Part shown: positions 41,007 through 53,140 of the stretch, piece by piece
Position numbering within the stretch: position 1 is the stretch's first letter
How the letters are laid out: the number at the start of each line of letters is the position of its first letter
From: Ilyonectria destructans
Taxonomy: Eukaryota; Ascomycota; Sordariomycetes; Hypocreales; Nectriaceae
Direction: 5' to 3'
DNA: 64,000 nt
Assembly (NCBI GenBank): GCA_020740775.1
Contig: JAHEWK010000003.1
Location: forward strand, 868,001-932,000
Notes under the pieces: generated by a model
Told to the model about the DNA's origin: nothing
The model's input: the letters and a program-made list of their open reading frames with translations, nothing else
Database searches by the model: none
Made by a program: the position numbers and the translations under genes

Positions 41007-42811
41007 CTACGCCTCGGCAGCGTCGAAATTGCGCACCAGGTCGTAGTAGAAGCTGACCATTTCCATGTGAGAGTCCATGCTCACGCGCTCGTCGATTGTG
41101 TGGATGTTCTCCGACCCGCGCTGGCGCGACGGCGTCCAGCGGTAGACGTGAGGGGAGAGGTCTGCAAGTGAGAGTCAGCATATGCCTGGCAGGCCATTGG
41201 ACAAGGGCTTTGGGGGTTTTGTCTTACTCAAGTAGTGGCGGGTGTCCGTGTTGCCATTCATGATTTCTCCAACTGGCACCACCTTTCCTCCGTCGAAGGC
41301 GAACGCGTGCTGGATGGTTCCGGAGAAGACGTCCCAGACTGGTCCACTGGTCGGCGATACCGCCGTGCTCTCAGACTTTTCATCGGCGCGGAGCACCAGA
41401 ATGCCGTGGTAGTTAACGTCCGCCGTTGCTGCGTCGCGATCCTCGAGAGCAAGGCCCGAGACGTATTTCTCATAGTCCTCGTCGCCCTCGTACGCCTTTA
41501 CGCTGAGATTGTACTTTTGCACCACGGAGTCAATGTACTTGACGATGTTGTGCTGTACCTTTGGGATGCTATCCTGAGGAGCGACACGGTAGTTGACACC
41601 GAGGGTCACAACCTCCGGCATAGCATTAATCTTCTGCCCGCCCTGAATCATGTCAATCGCTTGCGACGTCTGAACCATGTATCGCGCTCCATTGCCACCC
41701 TCCTCGACAAACACAGAGGTGAGCTTCTCCATGTCGTCCTTGCGCAAGAGATCGGTGATGACGGGGGCGTCCTTGGACGAGTATCGCGCAACACAAACGA
41801 GATGGTTGTACACGGGACTTCCCTTCAACACCTCGGGTTCGTAGGGGTGGGCTTCGAGGGCGGTGACGATCTCCGCCATGATACCGATGCCCGTGTGCGG
41901 GAACGGGATGGAGCTGTGTCCACCTACGACGTGGAGCTCGGCCCAGATGTCGACATGGCCCTTCTCCATGACCGAGGGGAACACGTACAGCGTGTCGTCG
42001 CCGAGCACCTGCATCGGCAGGCCGCCCTCGTCGAGGATCAGAGCGATTCCGTCGTCGCCGTATTTCTCAGTCAGGAAGTCGCCAATCTGGCCAGCGCCCC
42101 TGTAGCCTGAACACTCCTCGTCAAACCCAAAGGCCATGATGAGGGTCCGGCTGGGCGACCAGTCGGGGTTGGAGAGGAGCGTCTCAACGGCCGACATGAG
42201 AGCAGTCAAACTGTTCTTGTCGTCGGAGGCTCCCCGACCCCAGAGCCATTCGCCGTCAAAGTAGGCGTCAAACGGCGGATGAGTCCACGTTGACTCGTCG
42301 GCAACGGGGACCACATCTTGGTGCGCTGCGAGGAAGATGGGCTTGAGAGATGGGTCTGAGCCATTGATGGTGTAGACGAGGCCAAAAGTGTTGACCTTGT
42401 CAAGAGTCATGCGCTTATGGCTAATTTCAATTAGTCAAGGCATTTCTCTTTGAGTCGTTCAACTTACATGGCAGGATACGTCTTGGCTAATGTAGCGTGA
42501 AGGTCGTAGAACGGCGCCCAGCGCTTATCCTCGTCAACCTCGCCCAGGTCGTCGTAGCAAATTGTCGGGACGCGCACAATAGCCTGGTGTCGCTTCACTT
42601 GCCTAAGCAGCGCCTCGTCCGAGGAGAACAAGCTCTCTCCGGAAGGCAGCCCATCGCCGGCCGGAGTCAGAACCGGCGGCAGGTCGCAGTTGAAGTTGGT
42701 CACCGCCGAATCAAGTCCGAGCGGCTTCTGGAAAGTGGTTCCGACCGGCGCCGACACAAGGGCGGAGACGCCCGCGACGCCCGCAAGGAGAGAGAGCTTG
42801 GTTAGCGCCAT
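41007..42811 (-). CDS. Carboxypeptidase S-like M20 metallopeptidase
   Basis: Vacuolar or secretory-route di-zinc carboxypeptidase related to yeast Cps1, releasing C-terminal residues from small peptides. Exons are 42811-42468, 42420-41228 and 41161-41007 (563 aa); introns of 47 and 66 nt have GTAAGT and GTAAGA donors. The ATG at 42811 precedes a hydrophobic signal or anchor segment (LTKLSLLAGVAGVSALV). Zinc and catalytic motifs appear in order: AAHQDVVPV (His and catalytic Asp), GRGASDDKN (bridging Asp), DEECSG (catalytic Glu pair), ILDEGG (metal-binding Asp) and VGGHSSIPF in the dimerisation lid. The third exon supplies the end, NLSPHVYRW...RVSMDSH. Length and order fit the family well. Confidence 0.9.
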
Positions 42812-43310
42812 GATGGTTAAAGAACGCTTGGAAAACGCAGCCAAGAGTCTTGTTTTCAAGAGAGAGAGAGACCGAGGGATAAATGATTTGTAACGAGGGG
42901 GGGATCACGATAAGCACGCCTTTGAGCGACCCGAGACAATCGTCTGCCGAAGCACCGGGCCCGCTTCTTGGCCCGAAAGAGGCAGGCGATTGACGAGCCG
43001 TGGATCGGACTCTAGATATGGGTCCGGGAATTATCGATAATGCGAGGGTATCTACGGCCTTTACGATTGTTACCCTAGAACACGGTGAACTTGATTAACG
43101 GGCATTCTTTATCATAGAATGCTGCTCTGCCGCATTTTTGGACCCAAGGTTCGGAGACATTTGGTGGTCTGTCACACAAAGGTCACGGGTGTCAATTGTT
43201 AGGCTTCCTAAAATGAAGAAAAGGTTAAATGGTTTCTCTATTGTTCAATTACAGCGCTCTCCTGTGTCGTATGTCCGTCCGCCTCCTCGGTTTGCCTTCT
43301 TCTCTTTTGT
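42812..43310. other. Intergenic region upstream of the M20 peptidase
   Basis: Promoter and leader of the peptidase gene (GA-rich near 42845-42875) and 3' flank of the MYND gene. Includes TTATCGATAATG-like AT-rich motifs near 43030. No gene. Confidence 0.6.
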
Positions 43311-44099
43311 CTAAACGTCCCCATAATAAGGAAACAGAAACCTGTTTGCAACGCTCTCCGAATATGCCATCTCTCTGAGCATCACGTCCCCAGGAAGCCC
43401 CTTCAAACATGAGCCGTAGACGCTTGCGCCAAAAATGCGCAGTTGAGTTGCAAAAGTCGGGTCGCCATATCGTCCAGCGATGAGCTTTTCGCTGACTTTT
43501 GCGGAAAGTATGTACTGCGCCAGCCCAAGCGTTGGCAGGCCGATTCTGCCACATTCCCTCGCCGCATCTTCGTCCCACCACGGCGGCAGGAGACCCTCCG
43601 TAGCGGCTGCCATGCCCATGAAGCGGTGGAAACCAGAAAGACCAGTTGCATTGCCGTTGTAAATGCTGTCTTCTTCGGCTTGTCTGGCTGTGACGAACAT
43701 GTCGTCCATCCGCAGTCGGTATGTGTCGATGAGGATGCAGTAGACGTCCTGCTCCGGACGTTCGTGGAGCCAAGTTCTCAGCCACAGCCGCGTAAATGGA
43801 ATAGATATCGCGGCCTCAAGACCCTTCGGCGGGCTCCACTTGCTAAATCTTGGCTCGTTACACGGCATGGACGGCTCCCAGCCATCGGGACGCTCTACTC
43901 CTTGAGCGAGCTGCTGGCAGATCCTCCGATGGCGTCGTGAGTCGGACCGTCGACAGCCATGGGAGCAATACGAGACGTGGCAGGCCAGGCATCGGTGCTC
44001 CTTGTTCTCAACTGTCGGGACTCTGCCACAGCTGCGGTGTGTGCATGGGGGTACTTCTGAAGTGGTTGTCGAGTTGTAGAGTTTGGGGGTTGGCGTCAT
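43311..44099 (-). CDS. MYND-type zinc-finger protein
   Basis: 262 aa, single exon. The N-terminus carries a MYND-like zinc finger at about residues 19-61: CTHRSC, then CLACHVSYCSHGC and a terminal HRRIC. MYND fingers bind Pro-rich partners. The rest (residues 75-262) is a helical domain with aromatic motifs (WLHERPEQDVYCILIDTYRLRM, PPWWDED) seen in fungal MYND proteins of unknown function; there is no SET methyltransferase domain. TATAAAA on the minus strand at about 44183-44177, 78 nt before the ATG, is a likely TATA box. Confidence 0.78.
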   Translation of the reverse strand: MTPTPKLYNSTTTSEVPPCTHRSCGRVPTVENKEHRCLACHVSYCSHGCRRSDSRRHRRICQQLAQGVERPDGWEPSMPCNEPRFSKWSPPKGLEAAISIPFTRLWLRTWLHERPEQDVYCILIDTYRLRMDDMFVTARQAEEDSIYNGNATGLSGFHRFMGMAAATEGLLPPWWDEDAARECGRIGLPTLGLAQYILSAKVSEKLIAGRYGDPTFATQLRIFGASVYGSCLKGLPGDVMLREMAYSESVANRFLFPYYGDV

Positions 44100-44176
44100 G
44101 ATGCTGCTTTGTTAAGCATGTCTGGTGTTGCACACAAGGCAAGGAATTCGCAGGCTTCCACTCTGGACACTGGGGA

Positions 44177-44183
44177 TTTTATA
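44177..44183 (-). promoter_or_regulatory. Probable TATA box of the MYND gene
   Basis: TATAAAA on the minus strand about 78 nt upstream of the ATG at 44099, in otherwise unremarkable sequence. Confidence 0.5.
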
Positions 44184-44350
44184 GATGATGGGTTGAGTTG
44201 AATCAGTTTCAAACAATTATTGTCCCTCTCATTACAATCCGTCAAATGTGACTATTCAAGTGCGTTTATGACCAAACATTCAGAGGCTGACGGGCCTGTG
44301 AAGAACCGTAAAAGGGGCAAACATGGCTGGCTAGCTTGTTCGTGATCGAA

Positions 44351-45709
44351 TTAAGTCTCACCATTTTCTTTGTTCTCCTTCAGCCTCCCGTCAATCCACG
44401 CCTGATACCCTGCAAACATGGCCACATGTTTCCAATCGTCGCAAAAGTCCCGTAGCACGCGGTACCGCTGGTCGATGAATTCCCGCTGCAGGTTGACAAC
44501 CGCGCCCGGCCCGACGAGGGGACACAGCCCTCGGGAGAGTTTGCTCAAGCAAACGGGACAGAGATAGGGAGGTTGTCGCACGTCTTCCACCATCCCCGCG
44601 GTCCCTTGCATGGTGCATGCGTAGTAGACGCAGTGGTCCATGCCAAAGCAGTGGCCCAGCTCGTGGGCCGTGGTGCGGGCGACGCGGGAGAACCACATCC
44701 CAGCAAACTCGTCTCTGGTCTTTGGTTTGGGCACGGCGTTGCACGCATTTATCGCGGCTGCGATTGGCGAGTCCGGAGATGATGTCGAGGTGTTTGGGGG
44801 TTTGGCTCGTTTGAGCTGTTGTTTGCTTGTCCCGCACAGCGCATCCACGTAGCTCTTACAGTGGGAGGCTGGCCACATGTGCTCGAGCTGGATGTCGGAG
44901 TAGCCATCCAGCGTGGGATTGTATCGAAACGACGAGACAACAGCGATCCGACTTTCACCGTACGCTCTGCCGCAGCAAAAGTCGTCGTCATCGTCCTCGT
45001 ACAAGTCCTGGTCTGTGAGCATGACGATGGCATAAGCATCAGGTGGCACGCGGTCAATCAGAGCGTCCAGCACGTCGTTGAGATTGACCTGCATTCTCGC
45101 GATGCCGTCGGGAGACTGTCGATACCTGATGCCGATGAGCTCCTCGGAGGGCTTCGGGGTCGCAAGCCCGATGTACTTTTGGCCCTTTGAGGATCCGGAT
45201 TCCCACGCCTGCCAGCGAAACTTACCATGGTGCTTTTTTATGACCATTTTGTGATAAAATGCACCCAAGTAGCCGCACACATCGTCTGTCGTAGGCACGG
45301 GGATTCCCTCTGGAAGGCCAGACGTGACGAATTCCTCGGGCACGTGCGGCTTCTCCCAGCCCTTCATCATTGCCTTGACGCTGTTTGTGATTTCCGGAGG
45401 CGGCACGACGTAAATTGCGTTCCTCTCTGCTGAGATGGGCATCTTTTTGTTGTATGAGAGCCATGATTTCAGGCTCTGCGGGGGATACTCCGGGTCCAGC
45501 GCCAAATCATCGTCCGGTAGAACCAAAGGGCCCGGGAAGCTCCCGCCATTGTTCATTGCATCCTGATGCGTTGCGAGTTTCTCGGCTGTTCGTCGTCCAG
45601 AAGCCGTCGTTGCTGCCAGGCGCTTGTCGATGGGTGGTCGAGTGAAGCCGGCATCTTCAGCCGCTGGGCTGCACTCCGTGTAGACATTTTTGTGAGTGCA
45701 CGGCTTCAT
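44351..45709 (-). CDS. Archaemetzincin-like (M54) zinc metalloprotease
   Basis: 452 aa, single exon. The zinc site HELGHCFGMDHC (His at about 349, 353 and 359) is followed by YYACTMQG and PPYLCPVCLSKL, the archaemetzincin signature in which extra cysteines bind a second zinc. VMLTDQDLY and the preceding strand belong to the same fold. The N-terminal 100 residues have no obvious signal peptide, so it may be intracellular. Substrates of this family are poorly known. Upstream of it, on the other side, lies the sugar transporter; no functional link is evident. Confidence 0.88.
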   Translation of the reverse strand: MKPCTHKNVYTECSPAAEDAGFTRPPIDKRLAATTASGRRTAEKLATHQDAMNNGGSFPGPLVLPDDDLALDPEYPPQSLKSWLSYNKKMPISAERNAIYVVPPPEITNSVKAMMKGWEKPHVPEEFVTSGLPEGIPVPTTDDVCGYLGAFYHKMVIKKHHGKFRWQAWESGSSKGQKYIGLATPKPSEELIGIRYRQSPDGIARMQVNLNDVLDALIDRVPPDAYAIVMLTDQDLYEDDDDDFCCGRAYGESRIAVVSSFRYNPTLDGYSDIQLEHMWPASHCKSYVDALCGTSKQQLKRAKPPNTSTSSPDSPIAAAINACNAVPKPKTRDEFAGMWFSRVARTTAHELGHCFGMDHCVYYACTMQGTAGMVEDVRQPPYLCPVCLSKLSRGLCPLVGPGAVVNLQREFIDQRYRVLRDFCDDWKHVAMFAGYQAWIDGRLKENKENGET

Positions 45710-46242
45710 TATAGACGCCTGAGCTTGACAGAATTTTCAAATAATCATGCGGGAAATAAAAGATGCGAAATTGCTATGAGACATGGTCGGCCATCACAGC
45801 AACACGCGATGCATCTGTTTTGTTGGTTCGTTTAGTGTCTTGCTCTAGGCAACAGTGGCCTAGCGCCGGGTCCAGGTACGCTACCCTAGACTCCAACTCA
45901 GAAGCCTCCGCGACAGCCCGATAACGGGGGAATGGATGTTAACTTGAGAAATACTAAAGCTAAAATATCGCAGGTCTTATACTTCTATATTAGGTCTGTT
46001 ATTGGAAGTATCTTAGGACTGGGGCATATGCTTACGTGAAAAAAGCAATCTTCATTGAAAGATTGTAATTGATCGATAAGGGAGGAAGCCTTGGTCGTGA
46101 TGATGATCACTCAGACCCTTCCGCGTCACGTCAGATTTCAAGGCATTGGTGAAAGTGTTTATTGGTATCAGTTACAATAAGGATACTGGAATGATCATAA
46201 TCTATACACATGTACACGTTTTCGTGTCTCTAGGATCTTCCC
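45710..46242. other. Intergenic region between archaemetzincin and transporter genes
   Basis: The first part is the archaemetzincin promoter. The remainder, to 46242, is AT-richer 3' flank of the transporter gene. No gene. Confidence 0.6.
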
Positions 46243-48073
46243 TTACACAGACTCGCACTCAGTAGCTGAGGCATTACTGTTCCTTGGCTTGTTGGTACCG
46301 TGCTTGGCGCTTGCGGCACTCAGTCGTCTGAAGTGTGATTCATCTCTCTCCTTTCGCGTAATATATCCTGGAGGAGTCCACTCTGAGCTGGTCCAAGGCT
46401 TGAGGTGGTCTTGGCCGTACATCATGTCGACATGCTCCAGACTGAGTGTGCGTGACTCGTAAAGGAAGAACCAGACCAGGAGGGCTGCTGCTACGTTGGT
46501 GCCGAAGAAGACGAAGCCGTATCCATACGAGATTCCTTCGTCGGCGAGTGGAGTGAGGAAACCAATCATGACTGGGATGGGTCAGTATTGAACTCTTGCG
46601 CGGAGAAATGTGACTTACAGTTTCCAAGCCAGTTGCTGGCAGTGGCAAGAGATGCTTGCTTGGCACGAGTCCGAAGAGGGAAAGTCTCGCCAATGACAAC
46701 CCAGCAGATGGGTCCCCAAGTACCGGCAAAGGAGGCGATGAACATGCAAGCCGACACAATCATGACGATACCGACGGCGCGGTTACCTTCAGGGTTCATG
46801 GCGGTACCAACCGACGCAAATACCAGCAGCCAAGCAGCCTGCCAGAGTGCACCGAGGAAGAGTGGCCATCTGCGACCGTACTTCTCGACCACGTACAGAC
46901 CGTAGAAGGTCATGACGACGTTGACAGCGCCGAGAATCAGCTGTGTCAAGATGGGGTCATCGATGCCCGCCGACTCAAAGATGGTAGCGCCATAGTACTA
47001 GAAAAATGTTAGTGATGCTACCAAAGAACAGGACGCATTGGGAACCGACGAAGAAATAATTCACACCCGTCCACTGTTGCAGGAAATGGATACCCATTCC
47101 TAGGAGTGTGCGGTAAACCAGCTTGGGGATGTGTGTGTTGGGATTGAAGCACTCCGCCCAGCTGCCTTGGCCGACCTGCATTTCCTTCTGCAGTACCTCC
47201 CTCATCTCGTTCAAATCATCTTCGACGAGAGGATTGCGGGGGTCGTCCTTTAGTCCGCGGAGTCGAGCCAGAGAAAGCCTGGCCTCATCCCACTCTTCCC
47301 TGCCAGCAAGCCATCGAGGGGACTCGGGGACGCAGAGAATGCCAATGCCGAGCGGGAGTGAAAACCCGATGCCCAAACCGATGACGATGCGCCAAGACGC
47401 ATCAGAGTCCTCAATGTTTCGCACGCCATAGTTGACGATGTTGGATACAAGAATGCCAAAAGTAATCATGAGTTGGTAGGATGCCACGACGGCTCCTCGA
47501 ATCTCTTTCGGCGAGCACTCGGACTGAAACATGGGAACACCGACGGAGAGGTTACCGATACCGAGACCAGCGACGAAGCGACCCATCATCATATGAACCC
47601 AGGAGTTCATCGCTGTTATCTGAATGATGTTACCAATGATGAAGATGATGACTCCGAAAGTCAAGCTCTTGCGTCGACCCCACCAGTCGGCCGTGCTGGA
47701 AACCGTCAGTGATTTGTCGAAGGACTTGGTACTAGGGAAACCTACTAAGCACCGGACAAGGAACCAATCAGACAACCGATGCTGATGAGAGAGACGACCA
47801 GAGACTGGATAATTGGCTGCCATTTCTTGGTGCCATCAGGTTGTGTCTGCGCGAACCGGTCGATGAAGTCTTCGAAGAGGAGCATGCCAGAAATCTGGCC
47901 CGTATCGTAACCGAAGAGGAAGCCTCCGATGGACGTCGTGATGCCCAAGAGGAGCGCCTCGACGCCGCAGTCGGCGCCATTGACTTTGATAGATCTGAAG
48001 AAGATGGTGTTAGCTTTGCACGATATTCGCGATCACCAACATGACAGAAAGAAGCGTACCGTTTTCCTAGCAT
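46243..48073 (-). CDS. MFS sugar transporter
   Basis: Five exons: 48073-48060, 47994-47746, 47695-47050, 46997-46619 and 46571-46243 (538 aa). Introns are 65, 50, 52 and 47 nt, and each junction restores a family motif: SGAYTADWWGRRKS, NYFFYYGATIF and NWLGNFMIGF. The first coding exon is only 14 nt. Sugar-porter signatures are GYDTGQISG, the GRR loops after TM2 and TM8, PESPRWL, QQWTGVN and the C-terminal YESRTLSLE in place of PETKG-L-LE. The layout predicts 12 membrane helices. This is a plasma-membrane hexose or pentose:H+ symporter by family; the sugar cannot be told. Confidence 0.92.
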
Positions 48074-50225
48074 TGTTGCTAAACCTGTCTCGGGCTGTGG
48101 GAAGGGTAAGATGGCTGATCGATTCCAGGCGGGAGGGAGAGCGGGTCTTTATTCCAAGACTTCAACGGGTGAGAAGACGAAACCCAGACTTGACAGATCG
48201 CAGCCATCGACCACCCGACCACGAGTCTACATCATGGCGGGCGCGACGGGGCGGCCACGCTCCACTTGGCAGTCGTCATGAAGCCCCATCTCGTGGGCAC
48301 GACTGCCATGCTTGGCGCAGATCTCCGGAACCTGGTAGGTAGGCAACAGAACCCGGACTCCCTGCAATCCTACTTCGGCGGAGACTGGCACTGGGAAAGG
48401 GCCGATGTCAGTGACGCTGGTGGAGGAGGGAGGAGCCCGGCCAGTCTCCAGCGCACCCGGCACCATTGGACCGAGCACCACGCGACAGGGAACACGGTGG
48501 GCTGGAGCGCCGGAGAAGACGTCTCACGGTCGTTGGGGACCACTGTAAATCGTCTTGGCCCGGTGGAGCGACAAATTTTGGCTGTCGAAACGGGCCTTGG
48601 CTGGCGGTGGAGAGGCTTGGAAGCCGGGGTTTGCGCCTCGCGGTGATGTCATGGGTTAAGCTTAAAAGAACCCGCTCGGCGTCATTTGGGCTGCAGACTT
48701 GGGAGTGTGACGGCATAGCATCCGCGGCTCGGTGCTATCCTGCATAATTGCGTAGATCGAATAAATCGAATTACCGCCCGGGTCGAAATGGGGATTCCGT
48801 GACTGTGGGACAATGCGATTCAGGTGAATCAAGTCCCTGAATTCTCTCTGGCTTTGTGGAGACTGGGGATCGGCTGTTCAAGCTTGGCTCGTCATCGTTC
48901 AGCTGGAATGCAAAACCGCTCATCGGTCTGTCTCTGCCATTGCGGGGGCCGTTTGATCTTTCTATTAACTTCTGGGTCGTGTGTCTCAGAATGAATGTGG
49001 TCCGCGGGGTTATTGTCCCTTGGCCTGGGGAAGTTGAGGGGGAATATCCTGAGGCAGCTGGATGCGACAGCTTGTTGATACCTCACAATTATCCGCGCAT
49101 GATGCATCGGCGTAACCTTCACAGCCCCATGTATGCTCTGTATGCTTTGCAAAAACCAAAAGTGAAGCCCAAACCTACTTCGATTCTATTAAAAGAAGCA
49201 TCGACCTGCAGTGTTTGAGACAAGACAATCGAGGTTGCTCAGATCTGGGTCAATTTTGGGGATTTTGCCGATGAGCCCTGAGGAGGCGCCGGATCCGGCC
49301 CATACTCGGGGATTCATGTCTGTCTAGGAATTATTGATATTATGCAGTGCATGAGAAATACAGGAACCGGCCCTTTTGAAATTAATTATCGCATGCCCTT
49401 TAATCCAGGGGATCTCAGGAGTGATGGTGGATCGCGAGGCCGTTCAATTGAATGGAGAGGACGCGCACTCGGAGGTTTGGTGGCATGCCGATCACGTCTG
49501 AACAACAACTGCGGATCGACATCATAGAAGTAAAGAACAAATTCAGAGTAAAAGAAGGCCCGCAGTTGCGCTGGCGCTGCTCTAGTGAGATGTTGGACAA
49601 GCCCGTGACTTTTAGCCTCAATCGAGAGAACAACAACCTCCATCTTCGTTCTTGTTGCTCCATCCAACATGCCCCCACGCGACGAAGCTCCGCGCCCCTG
49701 AGATGCAGCAACAGGTACCGAGTACCCACAAGTTAGCAGCTCTAGCATGCACAGAGTGTGGAGCATGGTCGAATCGCTGGAACAAGCTGTACTCGCACCA
49801 AACCCACCAATTCCGGTCCTGCAACAGCTTCACGAGCATCGTGAGACAGTGGCTTCGGCCAAGGAAAATCGATTAATCCTAGATAGCGTGCTGGCAAGAG
49901 GGTATCGAGTCTCAGATTCGGTCAATGCGTTGTTTGCTTTTTGTGTATGAACTAAGCATTCGTTGCGAGGCGAGATAAGAGTGCGGGGAAGGAAGGAGGT
50001 GGACTTCAGGTGAACATCACATCTCGTTCGGTGCCAGTATTTACCGAGTGCGTAATCTTCAACCACGCCTCTTGGGGTGCCAATTAACGTCCTTCTGCCC
50101 GAAATCTTTGCTAGCTCTTTCTTCCTACGACCCAGCGGAGCCGCCCTTCTCGTCGTCTCGACCAATTCCGAGCCCTGTTCCAAAGATCGCGATCGAGTCG
50201 TACAGCTCGCCCATTTGTTGCAACC
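48074..50225. other. Long intergenic region, promoter side of the transporter
   Basis: No convincing gene. It carries the upstream region of the sugar transporter, with scattered GC-box-like hexamers, and ends at the C2H2 gene. Frames of 60-126 aa are present on both strands but show no domain and no splice support. Confidence 0.5.
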
Positions 50226-51084
50226 ATGTCTACCTGTGGAACATGCTGGCGCGTGTTTTACGCTGGGTGGCGGGCTCGAGACCAGCATTGCGATGCCACG
50301 GGCCATCGTCGGCCGAAGTTCGAGTGCGACACCTGTAACGATTACTTTGACGACGAGGAGGACCGCCGTAATCATATGGATTACAGGGACCATTGGTTTG
50401 ACTATGCTCCTGAATGCCGCCTTTGCGATTCCCACTTCCCAACAGAAGCAGAGCGGAATACTCATGAAGTTGATGACCACCATTATTGTGCCGAGTGCCA
50501 GCGCGAATTCCAGTCCAGGAACAACCTACAGCAGGTTTGGCTCACCGTGAATAGTCCTATCCGTATGCTAACCGAGATGCTCGCAGCACATGAATTCGGC
50601 GCGACACCGTTCCACAAACATCAAATGCCCCTTCTGCTCGAGGGCATGTGGAACTGCCACAGGCCTCACCCATCATCTCGAGCGAGGAGCTTGCCCTAAC
50701 ACGCCGCTTGACCGGGATAACCTCTACCGCGCGATTCGGGAACGTGACCCCTCCGGCGTCATCTCCAACCGGGCCCTTGAGTGGCACGGCGTCAAGACGT
50801 TTGAGGCTAGTGAGAAGGCGTGGAATCGAGGCTGCCAAGCCTACGAGTGCTACCTTTGCCATCGACTCTTCGACGCCCTCCCGTCGTTGAACGCCCATCT
50901 CTCATCGCCGAGGCACCAACAGAACTTGTATCATTGCCCGGGCCGGTCCTGCAGCAAAGAGTTCACGACGTTGGCGGCACTTGTTAACCACCTGGAGAGT
51001 GAGAGTTGCGGTTTCATGCGGTTTCAGGCAGTCCAGACTGGGATCAACAACCTCGTCTCCTCTAATCGGTTGATTGGGTTTTGA
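50226..51084 (+). CDS. C2H2 zinc-finger protein
   Basis: Exons are 50226-50534 and 50587-51084 (268 aa); 52-nt intron with CTAAC branch and CGCAG acceptor. At least six C2H2-like fingers are seen: CGTCWRVF at the N-terminus, CDTCNDYF, CRLCDSHF, CAECQREF (completed across the splice junction by HMNSARH), CPFCSRAC with a degenerate second half, CYLCHRLF, and CPGRSCSKEF near the end. Spacing between fingers is irregular rather than the TGEKP-linked type, as in many fungal multi-finger proteins of unknown role. Nucleic-acid binding is likely; a target is unknown. Confidence 0.85.
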
Positions 51085-51707
51085 GTAAGGTGTGATACGG
51101 GACGTGCAGTGTGAGATGGGCGAAGTGTGAATGCCGCGATCGGAGACTCATGGATCGATTGAGGAATAACCCTAGAGCAAAGTTCTGGAAGGGATGAGAG
51201 TGGGAATAAGTATTAATGTGCGGATAGGTACGTAAATGGGACTGTTTCTTTTGCCTCGGATGTCGTGACTGTAGTCATTAGGTTTCATCCGCCGCAGGCC
51301 CACATTCGGTAAGGATGGAACGACGTCCATTTGATGAACCCTCGATCGAACCAATGCGCAAGACATGACATGATACAAGTCAGGAGACTTTCTGGAGTTC
51401 TCCGCATAGAGTTGCGGCTAAAGGACACGAGCGGCCTGTCAATGCATTTGCCGTACACCATCGTGGCTTGTGGCGAACCAGAGTTGATATCAAAGCGACA
51501 TACATACGCATCCATGACGCCATGGAGAGAACCCCTCCAATCGACGAGCAAGTCATACCACTTGCGGGATGCATTGATTTAAGGACGTACGAGCCGTCTG
51601 GAGCTCGACAGTGCCTTTTTCTCAGCTGGATTCTTCATCGTACCCTCTGCCTACGTCTACGTTTGCATCAATAACAGTCCCCAATCTCTCTCAATCATCA
51701 AATCAAG
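51085..51707. other. Intergenic region
   Basis: 3' flank of the C2H2 gene and promoter of the small membrane-protein gene at 51708. Nothing recognisable. Confidence 0.6.
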
Positions 51708-52034
51708 ATGTCAGCCGTCGGGTCCAAAGTTATACGATCCCAGAGCGCCATTCAGCTGGCGATCCGGGGAGCCGTGCCCGCGGCTCAACGTGGATTCCAC
51801 GTTTCTCGTGTTGCCCGAGTGGCCGCTACCGGCCCCACCCCGGATCCCCTGGATACACAGCGGTAAGAAGCACGGCCAAGACCAATTGCCATGAAGCGAC
51901 GGGGTCCTAATGAATGCATCGGTGCTAGAAACAATCGAAACTTGGCGATCGGTGCTGGTGTCGTGGGACTCGGCGTCGTGTGGTTCTACATGTCGGGAAA
52001 GCCCAAGCCCAAGGATCTGCCGCCAGTCGCGTAA
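51708..52034 (+). CDS. Small single-pass, probably mitochondrial membrane protein
   Basis: Exons are 51708-51862 and 51929-52034 (86 aa); GTAAGA donor, CTAAT branch, GCTAG acceptor. The first 40 residues are basic, hydroxylated and lack acidic residues (SKVIRSQSAIQLAIRGAVP, then RGFHVSRVARV), a typical matrix-targeting sequence. RNNRNLAIGAGVVGLGVVWFYM is one transmembrane helix, followed by a short Lys/Pro tail (KPKPKDLPPVA). The size and layout resemble small inner-membrane assembly or respiratory-chain accessory proteins of fungi. I do not recognise the exact family. Confidence 0.72.
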
Positions 52035-53140
52035 AGGCAACCGCCTCCGAGGGCTTAGGAAATAATATCAAGCATCGGGTTTCATGGGTCGGCTTTGAGG
52101 TTGGGCGAACTAGTTGCAGGAAAAGCTCTCGTTCGACAGCCGACCCTAGTTTTGGTATTTAATAGGGCACATATCACGAGTTTAGTCTGTATCAAGAAGG
52201 TGGAATTGAGAGTCTTTGGCTGATTAGTCTATACGGTCACAATTGCGTGGCTCTGCTCGGCGATCCCGACATGATCACTTTATTGGCCAACAAAAGTTCA
52301 TTCGTTTTTGAGCAGTTCATGTCTGGCGGCCTCTTCATCGGTTGAGTGATCACCAACAGCATGTGTATCGTACTCCAAATGGTTGGTCCATCAATTACCT
52401 CAATAGATTGGGCTTAGGCCTTCATTGCAATTTCGTTGCTTATTTCTCGACCCATCGTAAATCCATGATCGACCCGCGGCGCTTGTAAGCGAGGACTGCG
52501 AGATCCATTGCGGGCCCGGAACAGATCCGACGATTTGATCCCATTGGGTGGTGAAACTCACCGGGCTCCGTTTGACGATAGCTAATCTGGGCGGCCTCAA
52601 TGGTGGTGCATCAGTGCAAGCCATTTAAGCAAGGCTTGAAAGGGAATGGTTGAAGGAATAACATCGTCGCATCAGAGATACGCCGTCTTACTGCGCGAGG
52701 GCGGTGATGACGAGTCTCCTGCTTAAGGCAAGGCCTATAGAGGCCGCCCAGCTTGGGTCGCATCCGCATCTCCAAGCGCGGCCGTTTGCTTTGCGGGGAG
52801 GTAAGCCCACGGAGCGACCAAGTCGGAGCGGAGGCAGCCCATTCCCATCCCATCGAGAGACCCTGGTCAGAGGCTGGCGATCCACACGTGCAGCCGCTGA
52901 AGCCTGGGAATCAGCTGGGATGCGACCGCGTCATCATCCACGACGCTCGCCAGTCAGCCTTTCCATCTCGGATTCAGCCCTACGAGGAGAGACGACAGGC
53001 CGTGTCGGCAGCCGGATATAATATCTACAGTACTTGGGCCTTGGTGTGTGCTTCCACTCTGCAGAAACGCCCCGGCCTGTTTGACCCTGGATATCGCCCT
53101 CAATCACAACCCCTCTTCTCTATTCGGAGCTCAGCAAACA
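52035..53140. other. Intergenic region
   Basis: 3' flank of the small protein gene, then GC-rich DNA and the promoter of the ankyrin gene (TATAATAT-like element near 53015-53025, about 120 nt before the ATG). No gene. Confidence 0.55.

Noticed and set aside
48856..49218. 120-aa plus-strand frame in the transporter upstream region
   Set aside because: No domain, no intron signals, atypical composition for a conserved protein.
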